Positions 7,452 through 14,067 of a stretch of DNA of 14,067 bases are shown here, one piece after another; the first letter of the stretch is position 1, and each line of letters starts with the position of its first letter. Below the pieces are notes generated by a model, which ran no database searches, had not been told where the DNA came from, and saw only the letters and a program-made list of their open reading frames with translations. A program made the translations under genes and the position numbers. Source of the stretch: DUZB01 sp964407525 (GTDB taxonomy: Bacteria > Desulfobacterota > DSM-4660 > Desulfatiglandales > Desulfatiglandaceae); contig CAYOWC010000105.1 of assembly GCA_964407525.1 (NCBI GenBank), forward strand, positions 1 through 14,067, in the 5' to 3' direction.

Positions 7452-8765
7452 TCACCTTGTCATCATGGTCGGCAGATAAAGGGCAATCTGGGGAAAAACA
7501 GTAACCAGTATAACCACAGCAAAAATAGCAAAAAGAAAGGGGATTACCCCCCTGAAAATAGTTTCTACAGGCACATCTTTTGCCACTCCCGCCACAGTAA
7601 AGATGTTCAGACCCATGGGAGGGGTAATCAGGCCTGCTTCCATCATGAGTACCGCTATGACACCGAACCAGATCGGATCAAATCCCAGCGCAAGGATGAC
7701 CGGATAAATCACCGGCATGGTCAAAACCATCATGGAAATAGCATCCAGGAAACACCCGAGGAAGAGAAAGATAATAATGATAATCATGTGGATCAGATAG
7801 GGTGACACCTGAAGATCAGCAGCCCACTGGGCGATCTGCATGGGAATGGTGGACAAAGCAAGAAAATAGCTGAACACATTGGCGCCGGCTACCAGGAAAA
7901 GAACCATAACCGAAATTCGAACTGCCTCCTGCAAAGCCCCCACGAGATTCTTCCAGGTCAATTTCTTTTTAAAGATGGCGATAATGAAAAGGAAGGTGGC
8001 GCCTATTGCACCGGCTTCCGTGGGAGTGAACACCCCACCGTAGATGCCCCCCATCACCAGAAGAAATATAAGCAGCGGTTCCCATACCTTTAATAGAGAG
8101 GAGAATCTCTCCCCCCAGGAAACCGGATCGGAAATAGCCGGGGCCAGTTCAGGATTCATCTTCACCATCATCACGACGATTCCAATGTAAGCGAGTCCCA
8201 AGGTCAGGCCTGGAAAAATCCCCGCCACAAGGAGCTTTCCGATGGACTGTTCCGTCAGCATGCCATAGACGATAAAACCAATGCTCGGCGGGATCAGGAA
8301 ACCAAGTGTCCCACCGGCAGCAATGGTCCCGGTGGAAAGCCTCGGATGATAATGATACCGGTTCATTTCAGGAAGCGCAACAGTCCCCATGGTAGCAGCA
8401 GTAGCCACCGACGAACCGGATACAGCGGCAAATCCCGCGCAGGCGCCTATGGTCGCCACACCAAGTCCGCCAGGAAACCTGCGGAACCATTTTTCAAACG
8501 CACTGAACAGATCCCGAGTCATTCCGGAACTGCCCGCGAAGCCGCCCATAACAATAAACAGGGGGATAACGGTATAGGGAAAATAGGAGGATACCTCATA
8601 CACGGTCCGGCTGACCATGGGAAGAGCCGCTTCGAAACTTGCCAGATACGCCACTCCTGCGAACCCCACAAACATCATGGCGTATGCAATATGCATCCCA
8701 ATGAACAGCAGAAAAAAAACCAATGCGGTACCAATTATCCCAACGGTTACAGGATCCAATATCAT
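7452..8765 (-). CDS. dctM: TRAP transporter large membrane subunit, DctM family
   Basis: This 437-residue protein is the large permease of a TRAP transporter, driven by an ion gradient and working with a periplasmic binding protein. It is almost entirely hydrophobic, with a dozen or so membrane segments. It shows family landmarks: MGGFAGSSGMTRDLF near residues 73-87, GFAAVSGSSVATAATMGTVALPEM near 110-133, FTPTEAGAIGA near 245 and MEAGLITPPMGLN near 378-390. The gene starts 9 bases after the dctQ stop. The start is uncertain: GAGGAG directly abuts the ATG at 8765, which is too close, whereas the TTG at 8759 is 6 bases away and would give the family-like N-terminus MDPVTVG. The substrate cannot be read from the sequence; nicotinate or a related carboxylate is inferred from context. 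Confidence 0.92.
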   Translation of the reverse strand: MILDPVTVGIIGTALVFFLLFIGMHIAYAMMFVGFAGVAYLASFEAALPMVSRTVYEVSSYFPYTVIPLFIVMGGFAGSSGMTRDLFSAFEKWFRRFPGGLGVATIGACAGFAAVSGSSVATAATMGTVALPEMNRYHYHPRLSTGTIAAGGTLGFLIPPSIGFIVYGMLTEQSIGKLLVAGIFPGLTLGLAYIGIVVMMVKMNPELAPAISDPVSWGERFSSLLKVWEPLLIFLLVMGGIYGGVFTPTEAGAIGATFLFIIAIFKKKLTWKNLVGALQEAVRISVMVLFLVAGANVFSYFLALSTIPMQIAQWAADLQVSPYLIHMIIIIIFLFLGCFLDAISMMVLTMPVIYPVILALGFDPIWFGVIAVLMMEAGLITPPMGLNIFTVAGVAKDVPVETIFRGVIPFLFAIFAVVILVTVFPQIALYLPTMMTR

Positions 8766-8771
8766 CTCCTC
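8766..8771 (-). promoter_or_regulatory. Ribosome binding site that questions the dctM start
   Basis: GAGGAG on the minus strand touches the ATG at 8765 with no spacer, but sits 6 bases from an in-frame TTG at 8759. Normal spacing favours TTG as the true start, shortening DctM by two residues. Confidence 0.55.
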
Positions 8772-8774
8772 AAT

Positions 8775-9257
8775 TTAACGTTCTTTTCCCGAACCCAGCT
8801 TTTTGAACAAATCAAAAAGATCCAGAAGCAACTCAAGTGCCAGGAAGAATCCCGCAACAGAAACAAGGAGCCTGAATGGGACCTGAGGGATTCGCCACAT
8901 GTCGGAAACAGATTTTTCTTCCATTCCCACTACCCAGCCCTGCCAGGCCAGTATGGAAATAATGAACAGGCTGATGAGGGTAGTCAGGATATCTAATATC
9001 ACTGCCACGCGACGTGGAAGTCTGCTCACCAGCATGGTCACCCTGACCTGTCCCTTTACCTGATGGGTATAAGCAACCCCCAAAAGAATAAAAATGGAAA
9101 GGATGTAGCTTGAAAGCTCCATTGCACCGGGAATGGGGCGAGACCATATGGCCCGCCCCAACACATCCCCGGTTGTCAACAGCATCATGGGAATCAGGAA
9201 AAACATTCCCACAAAACTAAGAAAAAGAACAATATTATGAACACCTTTTCTAAACAC
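8775..9257 (-). CDS. dctQ: TRAP transporter small membrane subunit, DctQ family
   Basis: This 160-residue small permease subunit pairs with DctM. Four hydrophobic segments are visible, at about 8-28, 46-66, 85-107 and 126-148. The family motif PIPGAMELSSYIL lies in front of and within the second segment, and a basic loop (VSRLPRRVAV) precedes the third. The start is a GTG at 9257, supported by GGAG 7 bases upstream; there is no good ATG nearby. Length and topology are normal for the family. The GTG start and the structured leader upstream (9258-9457) would both tend to keep its level below that of the binding protein. Confidence 0.9.
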   Translation of the reverse strand: MFRKGVHNIVLFLSFVGMFFLIPMMLLTTGDVLGRAIWSRPIPGAMELSSYILSIFILLGVAYTHQVKGQVRVTMLVSRLPRRVAVILDILTTLISLFIISILAWQGWVVGMEEKSVSDMWRIPQVPFRLLVSVAGFFLALELLLDLFDLFKKLGSGKER

Positions 9258-9457
9258 TTGAAACTCCAGGTTGACCGTTTCACGGTCCCATATTCCGGGG
9301 TTTAGAGGCTCAGAGATTCAAAGGCTCCCGTCCAGCTGAATCTTCAGCAGGTTGCTATCGACACTGGGGAAAGCGACTTTCCAACCGCGCGGCGAACCTT
9401 TGAACCCTGAGCTCAAACTTTGGAACCGCTCACTTCACCTCTGAACCGGTTCAGCTC
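9258..9457. repeat. Palindrome-rich spacer between dctP and dctQ
   Basis: This 200-base non-coding block is dense in perfect small inverted repeats. They are GACCGT/ACGGTC with a 3-base loop (9273-9287), GCTGAA/TTCAGC with a 2-base loop (9335-9348), GGAAAG/CTTTCC with a 3-base loop (9368-9382), CCGCGCGG (9385-9392), GAGCTC (9409-9414) and the 14-base palindrome CTGAACCGGTTCAG (9441-9454), which ends 3 bases past the dctP stop. A longer imperfect pair joins 9308-9327 with 9394-9412 (CTCAG, TTCAAAGG and TC shared). No T-run marks a classical terminator. The likely role is stabilising or partly terminating the dctP transcript so that the binding protein exceeds the permease; a mobile repeat relic is the alternative. 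Confidence 0.65.
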
Positions 9458-10516
9458 CTACTTTCTCCATTCCGGGGGCATCGCCACACAGGTGACTCCG
9501 GCATCCGTGGCTGCACGGTCGTAAATCATGACGATCTCTTTCGCGGGCAAACCTTTCGCTTCCATATCGGCCACCCATTTCTTCGTCACATCCTGGAATT
9601 TCTCAAACCAGAGACCGGCCTGATCGGGGGCCATCTCGTGCATTTTAATCCCTTTTGCAGCGATTTCCTTCATCATGGTCTTGTACACTCCCTGGGTAAG
9701 ACCGCCCGTGCTGCGGAAAGGATTTCCCACTACTTCTTCAATTATGACCTTCAGGTCATCAGGGGTTTTTTCCCAAGTTTTCTTATTCATGACCACGCCT
9801 TCTGAAACACAACCAAAGGTCGCTATCACTCCATACTTCACCACCTCGTACAGCTTGAAAGCAAGAACGAGAGGCGGACAGGTGACAAGGCCGTCTATGG
9901 TGCCGGTTTCAAGGGCTAAATACACATCGCCAAGAGGCATGAATACGGGTTCGGCCCCCAATGATTTGATATACTGCGTCTGCATCCCCCCCGGAGTCCT
10001 GATTCGCAGTCCTTTACAGTCTGCAAGAGATTTCACCGGTTTGGTCGTCCACAAAAACGCCTGAATACAGCCATTCAGCTCAAGAACCTTCACATTCGGG
10101 AACTCTTTCTGAAGGCCTTCTTTGTACACCTTGTTTCCTATGTCCACGGAAACATCTTTTCCGTCAACCCATGCGGCAAAAGAGAGCACATCGGTCAGGG
10201 GAAATTTGCCCGGGGTCCAGGTTGCGGTAAAATAGCCCATGTCCGAAAGGCCGTTGGCCACAATGTCAAAGTGCTCAGGACCTTTTCCAAGAGCGCCACC
10301 GGCATAGAGCGTATAGGTAATTCTTCCATCGCTCTTCTTCTTCAATTCTTCCAGCATCGGTTTCCATACGGTTTTGACCTCCCTACTTGCAGGCGGATGC
10401 CATGTGCTGAATTTCAGGTGAATTTTCTCACCGGAATCTGCGGCCATCACACCAACCGGCGCCAGAAAGAGTGCCGCAAACGCAACCAATACACATGCCA
10501 AAATAACCTTCTTCAT
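9458..10516 (-). CDS. dctP: TRAP transporter periplasmic binding protein, DctP family
   Basis: This 352-residue solute receptor captures the substrate in the periplasm. A signal peptide is clear: MKK, a hydrophobic core (4-20), and likely cleavage after VMA at residue 25. The mature protein has the TRAP fold pattern KFSTWHPP (35-42), and KGLRIRTPGG (168-177), where R173 is the expected carboxylate-binding arginine. FMPLGDVYLALETGTIDG follows. Carboxylate binding fits nicotinate or another acid of the pathway, but specificity cannot be decided here. The ATG at 10516 is chosen because GGAGG (10523-10527) is 6 bases upstream; an in-frame TTG at 10522 touches that site and is rejected. It is the first transporter gene, 95 bases after the regulator. 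Confidence 0.93.
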   Translation of the reverse strand: MKKVILACVLVAFAALFLAPVGVMAADSGEKIHLKFSTWHPPASREVKTVWKPMLEELKKKSDGRITYTLYAGGALGKGPEHFDIVANGLSDMGYFTATWTPGKFPLTDVLSFAAWVDGKDVSVDIGNKVYKEGLQKEFPNVKVLELNGCIQAFLWTTKPVKSLADCKGLRIRTPGGMQTQYIKSLGAEPVFMPLGDVYLALETGTIDGLVTCPPLVLAFKLYEVVKYGVIATFGCVSEGVVMNKKTWEKTPDDLKVIIEEVVGNPFRSTGGLTQGVYKTMMKEIAAKGIKMHEMAPDQAGLWFEKFQDVTKKWVADMEAKGLPAKEIVMIYDRAATDAGVTCVAMPPEWRK

Positions 10517-10541
10517 TGCCAACCTCCTTTTATGCTACATG

Positions 10542-10569
10542 TTAATAATAAATGCCTGAAGACTTTCAA
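10542..10569 (-). promoter_or_regulatory. Candidate promoter for dctP and the catabolic operon
   Basis: On the minus strand TTGAAA (10564-10569) and TATTAA (10542-10547) are 16 bases apart, giving a leader of roughly 20 bases before the dctP ATG. The -35 matches 5 of 6 and the -10 4 of 6 consensus bases. No copy of the TTGTATACAA palindrome is seen beside it. Read-through from the regulator gene is equally possible. Confidence 0.35.
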
Positions 10570-10611
10570 CTCCATCCCTATTCCTACCACAAGAAAAGCA
10601 TGCAGAAAAAT

Positions 10612-11313
10612 TTACACCATTGCAACGGATTTCTTTTTCTTGTAAATAAGGCCCGACTTTGCATCATCCACCCTTAGCTTCTGAACAAATTCCAAGGCCA
10701 TGGAAACGTGATCTTTGGTCAGTTTTGCAGTCAATTGTACATCACCCTGCTTAATGCCGGCCACAATCTTTTTATGATAAAGTAGGGATTCATCCAGGTG
10801 TCCTTTCCGGACGAGCGATCTGGAACTGAAGTGCTTCACCTGATTGTGCAACATTTCCGCAATTTTCTTCAATCGTCCATGGTCAGAAATATCGATCATC
10901 AGATCATGAAATTCCTGATTCAGTTCTTGATATTTCAAAATGTCTGGAGGATTGCAGACAACGCATTCCTCCATTTCGCCGACAATAATCTCCCATTGCC
11001 GAATATTTTCATGGGTAATATGAGGAAATGCCAATTGCGTGGCCATGGCGTAGAGTTCGGACTTGAGGCTGTAAATTTCCCAGGCATCCTTTTCCGTAAT
11101 CTTGGTGACAAAGGCTCCATGGTTGGGTTTTCGAACAATGAGGCCATCCCCTTCCAGCAATTTCAGGGCTTCCCTGACCGGCGGACGACTGATTCCGAGC
11201 TGGGAGGCGACTTCCTGCTCTTTGATCTGCTGCCCCGGACAAAAATCCCCCTTGAAAATGCAATCAGCAAGGTATTTCCGGACGTTATCTGAGATAGATT
11301 CAACTTTCATCAT
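10612..11313 (-). CDS. GntR-family transcriptional regulator, FCD (FadR-type) subgroup
   Basis: This 233-residue regulator has an N-terminal winged helix-turn-helix (about 5-70; EQEVASQLGISRPPVREALK at 32-51, then GDGLIVRKPNHGAFVT). It is followed by an all-helical FCD ligand-binding domain (about 76-210). Likely metal/ligand residues of the FCD domain are N132, H136 (NQEFHDLM), H180 (LLYHKKI) and H202 (KDHVSMA). FCD regulators commonly bind small carboxylates, so a pathway acid such as nicotinate or 6-hydroxynicotinate is a reasonable effector, by inference. Two tandem ATGs occur (11313 and 11310); GGGGA lies about 10 bases upstream of the first. It sits at the head of the operon and probably controls itself and the genes downstream. 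The C-terminus is lysine-rich (YKKKK). Confidence 0.93.
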   Translation of the reverse strand: MMKVESISDNVRKYLADCIFKGDFCPGQQIKEQEVASQLGISRPPVREALKLLEGDGLIVRKPNHGAFVTKITEKDAWEIYSLKSELYAMATQLAFPHITHENIRQWEIIVGEMEECVVCNPPDILKYQELNQEFHDLMIDISDHGRLKKIAEMLHNQVKHFSSRSLVRKGHLDESLLYHKKIVAGIKQGDVQLTAKLTKDHVSMALEFVQKLRVDDAKSGLIYKKKKSVAMV

Positions 11314-11338
11314 TTTTTATAAATCCCCATATTGTACT

Positions 11339-11348
11339 TTGTATACAA
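11339..11348. promoter_or_regulatory. Candidate GntR operator TTGTATACAA
   Basis: A perfect 10-base palindrome overlaps the -10 and predicted start site of the regulator's promoter, 26 bases before its ATG. A second overlapping pair (ATTGTA at 11331-11336, TACAAT at 11344-11349) shares its right half. Palindromes of this composition are typical of GntR/FCD operators. Its position predicts repression of the regulator by itself. No second copy was found in the window's other intergenic gaps. Confidence 0.6.
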
Positions 11349-11375
11349 TATTCCATAAGACTCGTGAGCTGTCAA
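11347..11375 (-). promoter_or_regulatory. Sigma70-type promoter of the GntR regulator
   Basis: The minus strand has a perfect TTGACA at 11370-11375 and AATATT (4 of 6) at 11347-11352 with a 17-base spacer. Transcription would begin near 11340, inside the palindrome. The rest of the 177-base gap (11376-11490) shows nothing more than T-rich sequence, and no clear terminator for the gene to its right. Confidence 0.6.
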
Positions 11376-11490
11376 TAATTTTTTTGTGCCTTATCAAAAA
11401 ATAGGGTTCTAGCAGGTTGTGACTGGAAGGTGGAGGGAGGACGAGACGGGAGAACAAGATTGCTAAGTAGTCAATGGCGATATGTTGTCT

Positions 11491-12276
11491 TTATGGTGCT
11501 TCCGTAATCCCCCAACTCGCAAGATGGACGTCAATAATACTCTGATAGCTACCGTCCTTTTTCATTTCTTTTAGGACAATGTCCGCCTTGTCTCTTAAGG
11601 CACTGAGATTTTTGGCCTTTGAAAACCCCATATAAGCCGGAAAGGATTGAACGGGCGGCTCTAGTTCCTTGAGCTTAACCGACATGCCTTCCTCAAGATT
11701 GACTTTGGAATAATAATAATAGGCAACCCAGCGATCACTGGGCAGTATATCAAACCGTAGCCGGAGAAATTTTTTCATATTCAAATCCATTTTGGACACA
11801 TATTCGATACGCGTAATCAATTTTTCGTCTACGGCCGCATCGAAAATACTTCCATAGCTAAACCTGACCAACCCAAATTTGTACGGATTCAGTTTCGACA
11901 AATCACCATCAAAAGCGGTGGGCGATTCCTCATTCACAAAAAGAGAAATAGTTTGATCCACTAAGGCTTCTTTGGTGTAATCGGCGAAAGATTCCCGCTC
12001 CTTTTTATGATAAAAAGTGAAAATAACATCCGATTCTCCAGCCTTAAGTTTTTTTACGGCACGTGGAAAAGGATAAAAATCTATTTTTATGGGTTGGTCT
12101 AGACGTCTAAACAATTCTCTGACAATGTCGACGGCAATCCCCTTCACTTCGCCCTGTTCTTCATACTGAAATGGTGGATAATTAAAGGTTGCCACCCTGA
12201 GCTCATCGGCAAAACTTACAGCGGAATTTATCCATATAAAGATGATGATCAATATCGTGAGACGCATTCTATTCAT
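11491..12276 (-). CDS. Periplasmic solute-binding protein, bacterial family 3 type
   Basis: This 261-residue protein resembles the extracellular binding proteins of polar amino acid ABC transporters. It has a signal peptide (MNRMR, hydrophobic core 7-20, probable cleavage after SFA at 23). The mature part begins DELRVATFNYPPFQYEE, with GIAVDIVRELFRRL (47-60) and AGESDVIFTFYHKKER (79-94) in the expected places. No permease or ATPase gene adjoins it, so it may be a stand-alone sensor-type or orphan binding protein. The ATG at 12276 is preferred, with AGAGG 6 bases upstream; an in-frame TTG at 12291 is less likely. It lies 17 bases after the RAMA-SIR2 gene and is probably co-transcribed with it. 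The acidic and arginine residues that contact an amino acid were not identified with certainty. Confidence 0.83.
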   Translation of the reverse strand: MNRMRLTILIIIFIWINSAVSFADELRVATFNYPPFQYEEQGEVKGIAVDIVRELFRRLDQPIKIDFYPFPRAVKKLKAGESDVIFTFYHKKERESFADYTKEALVDQTISLFVNEESPTAFDGDLSKLNPYKFGLVRFSYGSIFDAAVDEKLITRIEYVSKMDLNMKKFLRLRFDILPSDRWVAYYYYSKVNLEEGMSVKLKELEPPVQSFPAYMGFSKAKNLSALRDKADIVLKEMKKDGSYQSIIDVHLASWGITEAP

Positions 12277-12293
12277 ATTAGGCCTCTGCAATC

Positions 12294-13775
12294 TTATCGT
12301 TTTAAGGAACGTGAAAAAATTCCTTCGACCATTTTTTCATCGTTTAGAAAATCCTCAAATGAAGACGACATAAAACTGACATGCTTGGAAAGCCCTTTGA
12401 AGCGGAATTTGAATTTCTCAGAACTGTCCACATTAAGGACGAAAATCTCTGTTTGAGGTCTTAAGCTTTTCTTTAGGATGGCTTTCATATGAATATCGGC
12501 TTCGGGCAAAGAATAACCTATAAACACCACCTTTCTTGCCCTTCTAATCTCTTCCGCCGATTCAATGAACAAACGTGAATTGATAGGGTGGGACAAATCC
12601 TTCAAATGGGAAGGAGGAACCAACATGGTTTGAAATTCATTTTCATCGCGTGAGCATCGTGCATTGGATAGGCTTGCACAGATATCATCGGAATTGTCAG
12701 TAAGACAGCCTTGCCAATCCGCTTTACTGATTCCTAAATCAATACCCTTATCTAATGGCGTTAGTAAAACCTGATTGCAGCAATTGCAGTACTTCCAATT
12801 CAAACTACCGTGAATTTTTATCAATTTTATGGATATGGGTTCCAGATTATCCAATGAAAGAATGGGTTCACGAGGGTTCACCCACCAATTTTTATCGTCG
12901 ATATCATCGCTGTGGTCATAATTGGAAAGATTGATACAATAGTCCAGATACATATTTCTGGGAAACATATGGAAGAATGCATCCTCCAAATAGGTATCGT
13001 AGTTGAGGGTAATCGTAGAAATATTCGTATTATATCGATATACGGCCTCCCAGAACAGACGATAGACATTGCCGGTAGAAGACGTTGTAGATGAAACAAT
13101 GCAGTGGGTCAGTTTAATCAAGGCTTCTTTTATTTCGAAGATGGCACCCAGGGAATATTTTCTATTCAGACTTTCCCGCTTTTGAATAAAATAGTCCAAA
13201 AAACCGAATACCTCTTCCAAGGTTGGGTAATGGCCGGCCTTTTTATCCCAAGCAAAATTATCTTCGATAAAATCGCAAAGAATACGATAAAGAATCGAGT
13301 CGCGGATCTCAAGGTCATCTGTATCAAGAAGCAATGGCAAGATATCTTTTTGCAGAGGTGCACCATCGGCGTAGGAGGCTCCAGCGCCGAAGACAAATAC
13401 CACGTCTCGTTGGCTGGGATAATGGAAGAACCGCTCAGTAGATTTTTTTGACCTGCGGGAAATGGTCTTGACGCCCAAAAAATCCTGGTACACTTCAGAC
13501 AGATAGCGTCCATCTTCGGTTTGCCAGGTCATCCACCCGTTAACCGCGCGTTGATCGCCAGCCTTCTCGACACAATAGACGGCCGCATAACTGATGGAAT
13601 AGGTATGCCCGAAGACTTCAATGCCATTCTTCTGGATGTATCCGCTAAATTTTTCTTGAGAACCGGCTTCAGACAGGTATCTAAACAGAACCTTTTGTCC
13701 CACTCTAAGGTAGCCGGCATCAAGCAGTACATTTAGAGGCATTTTGCCTAGCGGGATCTCGTTTGTTTTATACAT
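12294..13775 (-). CDS. RAMA-like domain fused to SIR2-like domain; candidate defence protein
   Basis: This 493-residue protein has two parts. Residues 13-100 fit the RAMA domain pattern: LLDAGYLRVGQKV, then GIEVFGHTYSISYAA, then VNGWMTWQTEDGRYLSE. RAMA domains accompany restriction and modification enzymes and are thought to read modified DNA. Residues 122-480 form a SIR2-like domain: VFVFGAGASYADG (126-138), TLNYDTYLEDAF (256-267), IKIHGSLNW with catalytic-type H322, a cysteine group (C330, C332, C333, C357, C366, C374) that may bind zinc, and VVFIGYSLPEAD (416-427). SIR2 domains of this class in phage defence hydrolyse NAD; no transmembrane segment is seen, so it is probably cytosolic. The ATG at 13775 follows GGATGGG closely. 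The gene is more AT-rich than the catabolic operon, hinting at transfer. Its activity and trigger are inferred. Confidence 0.85.
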   Translation of the reverse strand: MYKTNEIPLGKMPLNVLLDAGYLRVGQKVLFRYLSEAGSQEKFSGYIQKNGIEVFGHTYSISYAAVYCVEKAGDQRAVNGWMTWQTEDGRYLSEVYQDFLGVKTISRRSKKSTERFFHYPSQRDVVFVFGAGASYADGAPLQKDILPLLLDTDDLEIRDSILYRILCDFIEDNFAWDKKAGHYPTLEEVFGFLDYFIQKRESLNRKYSLGAIFEIKEALIKLTHCIVSSTTSSTGNVYRLFWEAVYRYNTNISTITLNYDTYLEDAFFHMFPRNMYLDYCINLSNYDHSDDIDDKNWWVNPREPILSLDNLEPISIKLIKIHGSLNWKYCNCCNQVLLTPLDKGIDLGISKADWQGCLTDNSDDICASLSNARCSRDENEFQTMLVPPSHLKDLSHPINSRLFIESAEEIRRARKVVFIGYSLPEADIHMKAILKKSLRPQTEIFVLNVDSSEKFKFRFKGLSKHVSFMSSSFEDFLNDEKMVEGIFSRSLKR

Positions 13776-13833
13776 TTCCCATCCATGGTCGGGTGAGATG
13801 GTGGATGATAAAAATTTTCTCTTTTAGATGGGA

Positions 13834-13862
13834 ATTTTACAGAATCTGCTCTTTTCTGTCAA
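13834..13862 (-). promoter_or_regulatory. Strong sigma70 promoter of the RAMA-SIR2 gene
   Basis: On the minus strand a perfect TTGACA (13857-13862) and TAAAAT (13834-13839, 5 of 6) are separated by exactly 17 bases. Transcription would start near 13827, leaving a leader of about 50 bases. An 8-base inverted pair (GAGATGGT 13795-13802, ACCATCTC 13878-13885) brackets the promoter. Near-consensus boxes suggest steady basal expression, as expected for a protein that waits for a trigger. Confidence 0.7.
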
Positions 13863-13958
13863 TGATGAAATGGCCAAACCATCTCAGCAAACATGAAGCT
13901 GACGTTGTTTCTTCGTTCACAAGCTGGTCGGAGAGCCATACTTAAAACACAAGCCATG

Positions 13959-14066
13959 TTAAACTCCAAACGAATCAACATCGAAACAATCGGGCTTGGT
14001 CCTAACTTCAATACCCGTGAATGAATTCCATTCATCTTTGTTTGTCAGGCATTTGCGCGTTACTCG
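13959..14066 (-). other. Possible C-terminal fragment of a gene entering from the right
   Basis: One minus-strand frame is open from the window edge for 35 codons and ends in TAA at 13959-13961. The residues (DEWNSFTGIEVRTKPDCFDV and neighbours) look protein-like but match no family I know. An open run this short is common by chance. The rest of 13863-13958 shows no gene that I can support. Confidence 0.2.
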
Positions 14067-14067
14067 A

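Noticed and set aside
11491..13775. A functional link between the SIR2 NADase (which would release nicotinamide) and the neighbouring nicotinamide and nicotinate genes.
   Set aside because: The nicotinamidase is predicted to be exported, so it would not meet cytosolic nicotinamide. The two units have separate promoters and different base composition. Chance proximity is the simpler view.
13893..14024. A 43-codon plus-strand frame (MKLTLFLRSQ start).
   Set aside because: It has no ribosome binding site, no recognised family, and a length expected by chance; it also overlaps the equally doubtful minus-strand fragment.
1..14067. CRISPR array, tRNA, rRNA, insertion sequence or riboswitch.
   Set aside because: I looked for regular repeat-spacer structure, cloverleaf-like segments, transposase motifs and conserved leader structures in all gaps and found none.

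Overview
The window reads as a piece of an anaerobic Gram-negative chromosome, most likely a Desulfobacterota-type sulfate reducer or relative. The grounds are a nicotinate-fermentation gene set, a TRAP transporter, an FCD-type GntR regulator and several decayed dispersed repeats in the intergenic gaps. The taxonomic call is an inference. Every convincing gene lies on the minus strand, so transcription runs from right to left.

From 79 to 11313 there is one coherent catabolic locus. In transcription order it holds a GntR/FCD regulator with its own promoter and a TTGTATACAA palindrome, a three-part TRAP transporter (dctP, dctQ, dctM), a CoA-acylating methylmalonate-semialdehyde-dehydrogenase-like enzyme, an exported nicotinamidase, a three-subunit molybdenum hydroxylase of the nicotinate dehydrogenase type (2Fe-2S, FAD, then a large subunit joining what are separate NdhL and NdhM chains in Eubacterium barkeri), and an enamidase. 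The proposed route is: nicotinamide to nicotinate outside the cytoplasm, import, 6-hydroxylation, ring reduction by an enzyme not present here, ring opening to 2-formylglutarate, and then CoA-dependent oxidative decarboxylation to glutaryl-CoA. The last step is a hypothesis. It rests on 2-formylglutarate being a 2-substituted malonate semialdehyde, which is the substrate class of the MmsA family.

From 11491 to 13775 there is a separate, visibly more AT-rich two-gene unit with a near-consensus sigma70 promoter. It encodes a protein with an N-terminal RAMA-like domain fused to a SIR2-like domain, followed 17 bases later by a small periplasmic amino-acid-type binding protein. The first gene is a candidate anti-phage defence protein: RAMA domains are associated with reading modified DNA, and SIR2 domains in defence proteins are usually NADases.

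The gaps in the catabolic operon carry repeat-like sequences (30-60, 3519-3601, 7405-7430) and, between dctP and dctQ, a 200-base block full of perfect small palindromes. The right end (13776-14067) holds the promoter of the SIR2 gene and a doubtful 35-codon fragment running off the edge.
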